A DNA stretch of 64,000 nucleotides. Source: Novosphingobium sp. KCTC 2891 (GTDB taxonomy: Bacteria; Pseudomonadota; Alphaproteobacteria; Sphingomonadales; Sphingomonadaceae). The stretch covers positions 186,001 through 250,000 of the forward strand of contig NZ_JAPCZG010000005.1 in NCBI RefSeq assembly GCF_025938155.1, read 5' to 3'. Positions 51,661 to 60,042 of the stretch are shown in pieces. Each line of letters opens with the position of its first letter. The first letter of the stretch is position 1. The notes below the pieces were generated by a model that ran no database searches, was not told the DNA's origin, and was given only the letters and a program-made list of their open reading frames with translations. The position numbers and the translations under genes were made by a program.

Positions 51661-54222
51661 TCAGAACTTCACCGACACGCGGCCGTAGTAGTAGCCGCCG
51701 TTGATGCCATAGGGCGACAGCGTGATCGGCGCGTCGATCACCACGCCGCCCGTGACAGGCGAGGTCGTGCCCGGAATGAACGGCACGTTGGGCGGGCGCT
51801 TGTCGAACAGGTTGTTCGCGCCAATCGCCAGCGTGACCGTGTCATTCACGGTCGCGCGCGCCTCAAGATCGACAATGAACGCAGCGGGGACGCGCTGGTC
51901 GTAGTAGGTACCGCCGTTGGGCGACGCGCGGTTGCTGGTCACGCCGTAGAGCGTGCCGCGCAAGGTGGCCCCGAACGCGCCGGCCGAGACGTCCGCGCCG
52001 CTCACCAGCTTGACGCGCGGCGACGCGGTTTCGAGGTTCGACAGTGCGGTCTGGTCGAACAGCGCGATCGGACCCGAAGCGCCGGCAGGGGTCAGGCTGG
52101 CGGGCGCGGCGCGGACGCGGGTGATGCGCGTTTCGTTCCAGGTGCCGGAAAGCGTCCAGTTGATCTTGCCCCACTCGAATTCGGTGAGATAGCTGGCCAC
52201 CAGATCGACGCCGCGGGTGCGGGTGTCCGCGCCGTTGGTGAAGATGTTGATGCCGGTGAGGCTGACCGTGGGATCGAGCACGTTGCCATTCGCGGCAATG
52301 GCCTTGGTCACCACCGGGAAGTTGACCGCGCCGCCCGAACCGAAGATCGATCCGGTGCCAAGAATGCGGTCCTTGACCTTGACCTGGAAGGCATCGAGCG
52401 TGACCGTAAGGCGCGGTGCAGGCCGGAACACGAAGCCCAGGCTGTAGTTGGTCGAGGTTTCCGGCCGCAGGTTCTGGAACCCGATCAGCTTCGCCGCCGC
52501 CGAGTTGGCGGGCAGCTGGATGAAGGCCGAGGTCGGCGAGACGTTCGTTGCCGAATAGTAGCCTTCCGCCAGCGTGGGAGCGCGGAAACCGGTCGAAACC
52601 GTGCCGCGCACCGCCACCGCCTCGCTGAAATCGTAGCGGCCGGTGGCCTTCCACGTCGCCTTCGAGCCGAAGTCCGAATAGTGCTCGTAACGGACTGCGC
52701 CGTCGAGGCTGAAGCCCTTCACCGGCTCCAGCGCCACGTCGACATAGGCCGAGGCGTTGTTGCGGCTGTGGCTGCCCGCGTCCGACGGACGGAAGCCGGG
52801 ATAGGACTGGCCGCCCTCCTTGTAGATCGAGCCGGCATCACCCGCGCCGATCTCGTAGACGTTCTTCTTGTATTCGCCGCCGAAGGCCAGCGTGACGGGG
52901 CTGGCAAGACCGGCCTCGAACGTCTTGGTGAAATCGGCGTTGAGCGTCCACTCGGTGTTGCGGAACAGCCCGTCGTAGAAGTCCGTGGGCGAGAAGTGGG
53001 TGTCGATGAACAGCGAGCGATTGGCGGAATCGAGCGTGTAGATCAGGTTCTTGTCCTGCCCCCAGGTGCCCGAGAGATCGAACGTGAACCCGCCGAGATC
53101 GCCGCGCACGCCGCCGGTGATCGAGTAGTCATCCTCACGCAGGCCGATGCGCGGCACGAAGCCGTTGGACGGGGTGTCGCCGCCCGGATCGAACACGATC
53201 GAACCCGGCGCGCCCAGGGTGCCCGCCACGCCCAGCACCGACGAAGCGACGATGCGATCGGGCAGGCGCACGTTCTCGCGCGCGCTGGCGATGCGCTTCG
53301 ACCAGCTGCCGAAGCTGTAGGCCGTGACGCCGCCGCCCAGATCGTAGCCGAAGTTGTACTGGAGGTTGGTCAGGTTGGAGTGGGCATCGCCCATGATCGG
53401 ATTGACATAAGGAAAGCCGGGGATGTTCTTGTAAAGCGACTGCTTTGCGGGACTGAGGCTGGACAGGAGGTTGCCCGAGGCGTCGGTCACGCGCAGGTCC
53501 AGCCCGCCCACCTGGGTGAAATCGTGGTAGCGGTGGAACAGCGAGAGGTTGAGGAAGCCGGCCTTGCCCACCTTGACACCAAGGTTGGCGGAAGCGCCCA
53601 GCGTCTCGCCGCCGGTCTTGTAGTTCTGGCCGGCCGTGGCCTGGAACTCGCCGCCTTCGGCATCGTCCTTGAGGATGATGTTGATGACGCCGGCAATCGC
53701 GTCCGAGCCGTATTGCGCCGCGGCGCCCTGCTCCAGCACTTCGATCCGCTTGATCGCGATGGGCGCGATCAGATCAAGGTCCGCTGCCGCCGAACCCTGG
53801 TAGGGACCGCCGACGACCGACAGGTTGGCCGTGCCATGCCGGCGCTTGCCGTTGACGAGGACCAGCGTGTGGTTGGGGCTGAGACCGCGCAGGCGGGCGG
53901 AAAGCGTGAGGTTCGCGGCATCGCCGCCGAACGGCTGGGCGCTGAACGAAGGCACCAGCTGGGTCAGCACCTGGTTGAGATTGGGCTGGCCGACCTTTGA
54001 CAGCGCGGTATCGTCGAGCACCTTGATCGGCGTGGGGCTGTCGGCCTGGGTAAGGCCGGAGACGCGCGTACCGGTGACGATGATGGCGCTGCCCGCGCCG
54101 CCATCGGCGTCGGCGGCAGCTTCCGGAGCCGCGGTCGGGGACTGGGCAGATACGGGCGAGACGGCGAGCGGGACAAGCGCGAGCGCGGTACCTGCACGGA
54201 CGAGATGACGAATGCGGATCAT
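51661..54222 (-). CDS. TonB-dependent outer-membrane receptor (organosulfur island)
   Basis: 853 residues: signal peptide (1-26, ending VSAQ), a TonB-box-like SAIIVTGTRVSG, plug domain (about 60-190) with TLVLVNGKRRHG and AAAQYGSDAIAGVIN, and a barrel ending GRVSVKF. It is of the same subgroup as the receptor at 31209-33809, so the island probably imports two related compounds. It is transcribed leftwards from the promoter region 54223-54370 and may share a transcript with the exported RidA. Confidence 0.92.
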   Translation of the reverse strand: MIRIRHLVRAGTALALVPLAVSPVSAQSPTAAPEAAADADGGAGSAIIVTGTRVSGLTQADSPTPIKVLDDTALSKVGQPNLNQVLTQLVPSFSAQPFGGDAANLTLSARLRGLSPNHTLVLVNGKRRHGTANLSVVGGPYQGSAAADLDLIAPIAIKRIEVLEQGAAAQYGSDAIAGVINIILKDDAEGGEFQATAGQNYKTGGETLGASANLGVKVGKAGFLNLSLFHRYHDFTQVGGLDLRVTDASGNLLSSLSPAKQSLYKNIPGFPYVNPIMGDAHSNLTNLQYNFGYDLGGGVTAYSFGSWSKRIASARENVRLPDRIVASSVLGVAGTLGAPGSIVFDPGGDTPSNGFVPRIGLREDDYSITGGVRGDLGGFTFDLSGTWGQDKNLIYTLDSANRSLFIDTHFSPTDFYDGLFRNTEWTLNADFTKTFEAGLASPVTLAFGGEYKKNVYEIGAGDAGSIYKEGGQSYPGFRPSDAGSHSRNNASAYVDVALEPVKGFSLDGAVRYEHYSDFGSKATWKATGRYDFSEAVAVRGTVSTGFRAPTLAEGYYSATNVSPTSAFIQLPANSAAAKLIGFQNLRPETSTNYSLGFVFRPAPRLTVTLDAFQVKVKDRILGTGSIFGSGGAVNFPVVTKAIAANGNVLDPTVSLTGINIFTNGADTRTRGVDLVASYLTEFEWGKINWTLSGTWNETRITRVRAAPASLTPAGASGPIALFDQTALSNLETASPRVKLVSGADVSAGAFGATLRGTLYGVTSNRASPNGGTYYDQRVPAAFIVDLEARATVNDTVTLAIGANNLFDKRPPNVPFIPGTTSPVTGGVVIDAPITLSPYGINGGYYYGRVSVKF

Positions 54223-54370
54223 GTTCCCCCCTAGGATCGACGGCTGTTGCCGTGACGGTTCGGCAGCTGCGCCTGAACCGGCGAAAGGCAGGGGTAACGA
54301 GAATCTCTACTTAATTAATCGAGTTATCATTATCGTCTTGCAAGTTATCGTCATGATGAGAAATGTTCGC
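54223..54370. promoter_or_regulatory. Promoter region of the TonB receptor with TTATC direct repeats
   Basis: 148 bp, AT-rich at its right end. It contains TTATCAT (54324-54330) and two copies of TTATCGTC (54330-54337, 54345-54352, period 15 bp), plus the palindrome TTAATTAA (about 54311-54318). On the minus strand TTGCAA-17 bp-GATTAA could be the -35/-10 pair. The repeats overlap this candidate promoter and may be an activator or repressor site. Confidence 0.4.
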
Positions 54371-55768
54371 TTACACCGTTGAGCGATGGCAATGTCTGGG
54401 CGCAGCCTGGGTTGCTGCCAGCACGCGGGCCAGATCCCACACCTGATGGCGGATATCGGGCACGGCTACGATTTCCCATGCCGCGCCGCGCGTCAGGGGG
54501 CCGACGGCATGCAGCGCGCGGTGCGGCGTGCCTGCGGCGTCGCGCACCCGCCACGCGGAATCCACGTCCAGCCCGAGGCGGTGGGTATCGCTGCGCGCCA
54601 TGCCGCGTTCGAGCAGGCGGCGCAGGAGCCGGTCCGGCCCCTGCGCGATATCCCCTTCCGGCCCGACGCAGGCGATGGCTCGCGCCACCTCCAGCACTTC
54701 ATCCTGCCCCGTCCCTCGCGGCCGCCAGATGACCGACAGTCCACCGGCTGCGGGTTCGGCAGACCGCAGGCGCCCACCAAGAAAACGCAGCCGCCCTTCC
54801 CGTTCGAGCCCGGCGATGCGCGCGGCAACCGTGGGGGCGAGGCGGTGGCGATGGACATCCCACCACGGGCGGAGATGGCGCAGGATCCGCGCCTGCCCGG
54901 CCGTGTCATGGGCCTGCCACAGCGCGCGGGTGTGTGGCCGAAGCTCGTCCACCGCGACGCGCCAGCCCACCTCCCGCGCGCGCTGCCGCACGCTGCGGAC
55001 CAGCGCGCTGCCCAGTTGCGCCGGACAGGGCACGCGCCGGATCGGCACCACCGCGACATCGTGGCTGCGCGGCCGCAAACCCCGGCGGGAAAGCGCATGG
55101 ATGACGCCGCGATGCCCCGCGCGATCGAGCGAGAGGATAACGTCGACGGCGGAAAGGCCGGTGCCGACCAACAGCACCGGGGCATCGGGCGCCAGACCGT
55201 CAATCGCGCCCGGCTGCCAGGGATCGGCCACGGCGAGCGCCGGCGGCAGGCCGGCCAGCGGCGCGGGCAGGCGCGGCGGCAGGTTGCCCTGCGCCAGCAC
55301 CACCGAACGGCCATGGATGTGGCGGCCATCCGCCAGCACGACGGACTGCACGGCGTTGCCGATCAGCACATCGATCGCGTGGCCCGTGCAGATCCGGAGG
55401 AGACGCCCCGCCCGGCCCAAAGCATCGAGCAGCAGCGAGCGCAGGTATTGCCCATAGGCAAGGCGCGGCACGAAACGATGGGCCTGGTCGTTGGTGGAAA
55501 ATCCCATCCAGCGCAGGAAGTGCGCCGGATCGTCGGGAAAGGCGCTCATGTTGGCAGCGCGGACATTGAGCAGATGCTCGGGCCGGGCGGTGCCGAATGC
55601 CAGCCCTTTTGCCAGTCCGGCCTGATCGCGTTCCACCAGCACGACCGCCTGCCCCTGCCGAACGAGATTGATCGCCAGCAGCGTGCCGGAGAACCCCGCG
55701 CCGATGATGATGACGGGAAGATCAGAAATGACGGGAGGTTCCGGAGACGAAACCGCAACGGACGACAT
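54371..55768 (-). CDS. FAD/NAD(P)-binding protein (YdhS-like, COG4529 type)
   Basis: Uncharacterised flavoprotein, 465 residues from the ATG at 55768; the frame is open to 55864 and another ATG lies at 55801. The N-terminal FAD motif is VIIIGAGFSGTLLAINL, followed by a substrate region with FGTARPEHLLNVRAANMSAF. A second Rossmann motif is LLVGTGLSAVDVILSL. These are the hallmarks of the YdhS group of flavin proteins, related in outline to N-hydroxylating monooxygenases. It is upstream of the third TonB receptor on the same strand, separated by the 148-bp promoter region. The function is unknown. Confidence 0.82.
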   Translation of the reverse strand: MSSVAVSSPEPPVISDLPVIIIGAGFSGTLLAINLVRQGQAVVLVERDQAGLAKGLAFGTARPEHLLNVRAANMSAFPDDPAHFLRWMGFSTNDQAHRFVPRLAYGQYLRSLLLDALGRAGRLLRICTGHAIDVLIGNAVQSVVLADGRHIHGRSVVLAQGNLPPRLPAPLAGLPPALAVADPWQPGAIDGLAPDAPVLLVGTGLSAVDVILSLDRAGHRGVIHALSRRGLRPRSHDVAVVPIRRVPCPAQLGSALVRSVRQRAREVGWRVAVDELRPHTRALWQAHDTAGQARILRHLRPWWDVHRHRLAPTVAARIAGLEREGRLRFLGGRLRSAEPAAGGLSVIWRPRGTGQDEVLEVARAIACVGPEGDIAQGPDRLLRRLLERGMARSDTHRLGLDVDSAWRVRDAAGTPHRALHAVGPLTRGAAWEIVAVPDIRHQVWDLARVLAATQAAPRHCHRSTV

Positions 55769-55847
55769 GACGCGGAACAAGCTCCTGCAAACGTCCGTCA
55801 TTTTAGCCGCGCCGCGCGGCGCTGTCGCTTGAATGCCCCTCAAGCCC

Positions 55848-56774
55848 TTATGAGCGCTGGTCACCCCCGACGTGGTCGGCGGGCGCCTGCTGCTGCGCCA
55901 GTTCGCGCATGATGCTGCTGCGCGCGTGGGCGATGCGAGGGTGGCGCAAGGCGCTGGGCTGGCAGACGATGAAGTAGGAATTGATGGGCAGCGAGACCGG
56001 CGCGGGGATCTCGGCCAGGTCGCCGCGCTCGATCTGCGCGCGGCACAGATAGTCAGGCAACGCGGTCCAGCCGAAGCCCTGTTCCAGCATCCGGCGCAGC
56101 CCGCGCAAATCCTGCCCGATCAGCGCAGGGATCACCGGGCGGGTGGTCAGCCGGTTCTGGGCCAGCCATTCATCGACCAGCAGCCGCTCGAAGTGGTAGG
56201 CCAGCACCGGCTCGGCCGCGAGTGCTTCGGCCAGATCCGGCCCCGCCATGATCCGCTGCGCGACAGCCGGCGAAGCCACCGCGCGGATCGCCTGCTCATA
56301 GACGCATTCGCTGCGCAGGCGGCGGTCCTCGAACGGATAGGCTGACAGGCCGAGATCGTAGTGCCCTTCGGCCAGATTGTGGCGGATCTCCTCGCGGTCG
56401 CCCGTCTGGAGGCGGATATGCATCCCTTCGCGCAGCAGAGGAAGCAGGCGCGGGGCGAGCACTTCGGCGAGGAAATCGCCGTGGCCGATGATCCGCACTC
56501 CCCCGGTCATGTCGGTGGAGCGGGCGCGGGCGGCGGCCAGCGCGGCTTCGGCCACGTCGAGCCCGTCACCGAGGTTGGCGGCGAGATCCTCCGCGGCGGC
56601 GGTCGGCATCACGCCGCGCGCGTGGCGCTCGAATAGCGGACGCCCGACGGCCGACTCGAGCGCGGCGATATGCTGCGACACCGCCGGCTGCGTGAGCGAG
56701 AGGTTGCGCGCCGCCCCGCTGATCGACCGCTGGCGGAAAACCTCGATGAAAGTGCGCAAATGCTGGAGCGACAT
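55848..56774 (-). CDS. LysR-family regulator of the divergent efflux operon
   Basis: 308 residues from MSLQHLRTF at 56774; an ATG four codons upstream lies inside an inverted repeat and is less likely. Helix-turn-helix at about 3-60 (RQRSISGAARNLSLTQPAVSQH), effector domain about 90-290. It is divergent from the aaeB-aaeX-aaeA-nodT operon, the arrangement seen for AaeR and aaeXAB, so it probably activates efflux when an aromatic acid is present. Confidence 0.88.
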   Translation of the reverse strand: MSLQHLRTFIEVFRQRSISGAARNLSLTQPAVSQHIAALESAVGRPLFERHARGVMPTAAAEDLAANLGDGLDVAEAALAAARARSTDMTGGVRIIGHGDFLAEVLAPRLLPLLREGMHIRLQTGDREEIRHNLAEGHYDLGLSAYPFEDRRLRSECVYEQAIRAVASPAVAQRIMAGPDLAEALAAEPVLAYHFERLLVDEWLAQNRLTTRPVIPALIGQDLRGLRRMLEQGFGWTALPDYLCRAQIERGDLAEIPAPVSLPINSYFIVCQPSALRHPRIAHARSSIMRELAQQQAPADHVGGDQRS

Positions 56775-56782
56775 GGTGCATG

Positions 56783-56800
56783 CCATAATGGATTTTATGG
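56783..56800. promoter_or_regulatory. Inverted repeat upstream of the LysR gene
   Basis: CCATAA-TGGATT-TTATGG, perfect 6-bp arms with a 6-nt centre, just upstream of the LysR start codon in the 207-bp divergent region. Its position and spacing suit autoregulation by the LysR protein and control of the efflux operon. Confidence 0.5.
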
Positions 56801-56981
56801 GCGCCCTCCACTACACTTGTTTTCGCGCGCAGGGCCAAGGCGATAGGATGGACAATCACTTCCCTTTCCATGCCTCGATGATGCTGACGATCTCCATGAT
56901 CGGGCGGCCACGCGCTGCCCTTCCCTTTCCGGTCCGCTCCTCGTCAGCGAGAGTCGCGCGCCGCGCGTCGGGGAGGCGTGC

Positions 56982-58856
56982 GTGAGCGTCCTCACGCTGG
57001 ATTCGCTGGCCTATTCGGCCAAGTGCATGGTCGCGGCCATCGCGGCGCTGGGGATCAGCCTCGCCATCGGGCTGCCCATGCCGTTCTGGGCCATGACCAC
57101 GGCCTATCTCATCAGCAGCCCGCTTTCGGGCGCGACCCGGTCGAAGGCGATCTATCGCTTCCTCGGCACGCTGATCGGCGCGGCGGTGGCGGTCGCGCTG
57201 GTTCCGATGCTGGTCGGCTGGCCGGAACTGCTGAGCATCGCGCTGGCGCTGTGGGTGGGCGGATGCCTCGCCGTGTCCCTGCTCGACCGCTCGCCGCGCT
57301 CCTACGTGCTGATGCTGGCGGGCTATACGGCCACGCTGATCGCGTTTCCCAGCGTGGAGCGGCCCGAGGCGATCTTCGACCTTGCCGCCGCGCGCGTGAC
57401 CGAGATCGGGCTGGGCATCGCCTGCTCTACGGTTGTCCACAGCGTGTTCTGGCCGCGATCGGTGGCCGATGTGCTCGGTCCCCGGCTGCGTTCGTGGCTG
57501 GCGGACGCGCGGACCTGGCGCGACGATATCGTCACGGGCGTGCGCCCGCCCGCGACCGACCACGACCGCCACCGCCTCGCCTCCGACGCGGTGGAATGTG
57601 CGCTGCTGGCAACGCATGTGCCGTTCGACACCTCGCACTGGCGCGAGGCGAGCGGCACGGTCCAGGCCCTGCTGCGCCGGATGCTGCTGCTGCTGCCGCT
57701 GCTGTCGGGGCTTGGCGATCGCCGTGCGGCGCTGGAGAACGCAGAGGGCGCGTGGTCCGGGCTGCTGCAGGAAAGCTATGATGTCCGCGCGGCTGAATCC
57801 GCGGCGGCGCTGGACGAGTGCGACCGGTTGCTGGACCATCTGGATCATCTGGAAGGCCCCTCTCCGCTGCCGGCGGGCGAACTGGGTCGCGGCATCAAGC
57901 TGCACGCAGATCCCGGCATGGCGCTGCTGTCCGGCGCATCGGCGGCCCTCTCGATCGGCCTGTGCTGCATCATCTGGATTGCCACCGGCTGGGCCGACGG
58001 CGCCACGGCGGCGGCGATGATCGGGATTTTCTGCTGCCTGTTCGCCGCGCTCGACAATCCGGTGCCGGCGATCCTGCGCTTTGGCGCGGCGATCATCGCG
58101 GGCATTCCGCTGGCGGCGGTCTATCTCTTCGCGATCCTGCCGGCGATCGACGGCTTCGTACCGCTGGCGCTGGTGCTTTCGGTGCCGCTGCTCGTCATCG
58201 GGCTGTTCGTGAGCCATCCGCGCCACGCCCAGCCGGCTGTCGCCATGGTCATGGGATTTTGCAGCGCAATGGCGATTCAAGAGACTTACTCGGCAGACTT
58301 CGCGCGGTTTCTCAACACCAACCTTGGCCAGATCGTGGCAGTGGTGCTGGCCGCGGGCGTCACCGCAGGCCTGCGCACGATCGGCAGCGAGGCGGCGATC
58401 ACCCGGCTCAACCGGCGGTTGATGAACGCCATCGCCGGACTTGCCAGCGCACGGACGCCGCCGGACCGCGATGCGACGCTGAGCCGCGCAACTGATCGCC
58501 TGGCACTGATCTCGGAACGGCTGGGCAGCGATTCCGGCCCGGCCGAGACGGGCCTGCGCGAAGTCCGGATCGCGCTCAACGTGGTCAGCATCCAGCACTT
58601 GCGTTTCGCCGCCGACCGCCGGCTGGGGCTGGCACTGGCGCGCGTGCTGCGCGATCTGGCGCGCTGGTTTGGCGCGCACGCGAAAGGCGAACCGCCTGAC
58701 CGGCTGCTGGGCCGCCTCGATGCCGCGCTGCGCCTGACGCTGGGCGGCGAACCGGCTGGCGAAGCGACGCGGGCCGAAGGACGCGCCGCGCTCGTCGCCC
58801 TGCGCCGCAACCTGTTCCCGCAAGCCCTTCCCTTTGTTCCGGAGCCGGGCCGATGA
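56982..58856 (+). CDS. FUSC-family inner-membrane efflux protein (AaeB-like)
   Basis: Inner-membrane component of an aromatic carboxylic acid-type efflux pump. The 624-residue protein has two blocks of membrane helices (about 10-155 and 320-450) separated by a cytoplasmic helical stretch, the FUSC/ArAE layout. The start is GTG at 56982. It is the first gene of a four-gene unit and overlaps the DUF1656 gene by 4 bp. The exported compound is not evident; related pumps relieve p-hydroxybenzoate stress. Confidence 0.88.
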   Translation: MSVLTLDSLAYSAKCMVAAIAALGISLAIGLPMPFWAMTTAYLISSPLSGATRSKAIYRFLGTLIGAAVAVALVPMLVGWPELLSIALALWVGGCLAVSLLDRSPRSYVLMLAGYTATLIAFPSVERPEAIFDLAAARVTEIGLGIACSTVVHSVFWPRSVADVLGPRLRSWLADARTWRDDIVTGVRPPATDHDRHRLASDAVECALLATHVPFDTSHWREASGTVQALLRRMLLLLPLLSGLGDRRAALENAEGAWSGLLQESYDVRAAESAAALDECDRLLDHLDHLEGPSPLPAGELGRGIKLHADPGMALLSGASAALSIGLCCIIWIATGWADGATAAAMIGIFCCLFAALDNPVPAILRFGAAIIAGIPLAAVYLFAILPAIDGFVPLALVLSVPLLVIGLFVSHPRHAQPAVAMVMGFCSAMAIQETYSADFARFLNTNLGQIVAVVLAAGVTAGLRTIGSEAAITRLNRRLMNAIAGLASARTPPDRDATLSRATDRLALISERLGSDSGPAETGLREVRIALNVVSIQHLRFAADRRLGLALARVLRDLARWFGAHAKGEPPDRLLGRLDAALRLTLGGEPAGEATRAEGRAALVALRRNLFPQALPFVPEPGR

Positions 58857-59065
58857 ATACCGAATATACCTTCGGCGACGTGTTCGTCGCGGCGCCGCCG
58901 GTCAATGCCGGGATAGCGCTGCTGATTGCGCTGGTGCTGCACCGCTTGCTGGTGGCGATCCGCTTCTATCGCTGGGTCTGGCACCCTGTATTGTTCGACA
59001 CCGCGATGTTCGTCGCCATCTGGGCGCTGATGACGACCTGGCCGCTGCCCTTTCTTCACGGATGA
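58853..59065 (+). CDS. DUF1656 small membrane protein (AaeX-like)
   Basis: 70 residues with two hydrophobic helices (about 17-37 and 46-63). It belongs to the DUF1656/AaeX group found between fusaric-acid/aromatic-acid efflux genes. It overlaps both neighbours by 4 bp (ATGA), so it is coupled to the pump genes. Its role in the pump is not known. Confidence 0.9.
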   Translation: MNTEYTFGDVFVAAPPVNAGIALLIALVLHRLLVAIRFYRWVWHPVLFDTAMFVAIWALMTTWPLPFLHG

Positions 59066-60042
59066 CCCCCATGACCACCTCGTTCCTTCCCGCACCCAAG
59101 CAGATGATCCGGCTAGCCACGACAGGCGCGCTGGTCCTCGCCGCGCTGATCGGCGGCAAGGCGCTCATCACCTATTACGAATCCGATCCGTGGACGCGCG
59201 ATGGCCGCGTGCGGGCGGATATCGTGCAGGTGGCGCCCGACGTGGCAGGGCTGGTCACGCAGGTCTACGTGACGCACGACCAGAAGGTGCACCGGGGCGA
59301 CGTGCTGTTCGAGATCGACCCCTCTCGCTACAAGCTCGCGCTGCAGCAGGCGACGACGCAGATCGACGAGGCCCAGGCCAGCGCCGCCTCCGCCCGCGCC
59401 GCCGCGATGCGCGCGATGGCCAAGCTGGCCGAGGCGCGGCGAGAGGCATCGCGCAACCGCGGCCTGGGCGATCTGGTGGCCGCCGAGACGACCGAGCAGA
59501 GCGAGACCAGCGTCGCCGAGGGCCAGGCCGCACTGGCTGAAGCGCGCGCCGCGCAGGAATCAGCCGCCGCCAAGCTGGAAGTTGCCCGCGATGCCCGCAA
59601 CCTGGCCTTGCTGAACCTGTCGCGCACCCGCGTGGTCGCGCCGATCGACGGTACGCTGTCGGATATGCCGCTGCGGGTGGGCAACTACGTCAGCCCCGGC
59701 AACCCGGTGATGGCGCTGATCGACATCGCCAGCCTGCGCGTGGAAGGCTATTTCGAGGAGACCAAGCTGCCGCGCGTCCACATCGGGCAGGCCGCGACCG
59801 TCCGCCTGATGGGCGAGAAGAAGGCGCTTACCGGCCATGTCGTGTCGATCGCAGCGGCAATCGAGGACCATGATCGCAGCGCCACCAAGAACCTGCTGCC
59901 CGCGATCAACCCCACCTTCAGCTGGGTCCGCCTTGCGCAGCGCATCCCCGTGCGCATCAAGCTGGACAATCCACCGGCAGACATCGCCCTGATCGCGGGG
60001 CGCACCGGCTCCGTGTCGCTGACCATGGACGACAAGCGGTGA
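59062..60042 (+). CDS. HlyD-family periplasmic adaptor (AaeA/EmrA-like)
   Basis: Membrane fusion protein joining the FUSC pump to the outer-membrane factor. The 326-residue protein has an N-terminal membrane anchor (about 15-35), a first lipoyl half (QVAPDVAGLVTQVYV), a coiled-coil alanine-rich hairpin (about 95-185), the second lipoyl half (RVVAPIDGTLSDMPLRVGN) and a beta-barrel. The start ATG at 59062 overlaps the DUF1656 stop; 59071 is the alternative. Its 3' end overlaps the nodT-type gene by 4 bp. Confidence 0.92.
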   Translation: MTPMTTSFLPAPKQMIRLATTGALVLAALIGGKALITYYESDPWTRDGRVRADIVQVAPDVAGLVTQVYVTHDQKVHRGDVLFEIDPSRYKLALQQATTQIDEAQASAASARAAAMRAMAKLAEARREASRNRGLGDLVAAETTEQSETSVAEGQAALAEARAAQESAAAKLEVARDARNLALLNLSRTRVVAPIDGTLSDMPLRVGNYVSPGNPVMALIDIASLRVEGYFEETKLPRVHIGQAATVRLMGEKKALTGHVVSIAAAIEDHDRSATKNLLPAINPTFSWVRLAQRIPVRIKLDNPPADIALIAGRTGSVSLTMDDKR

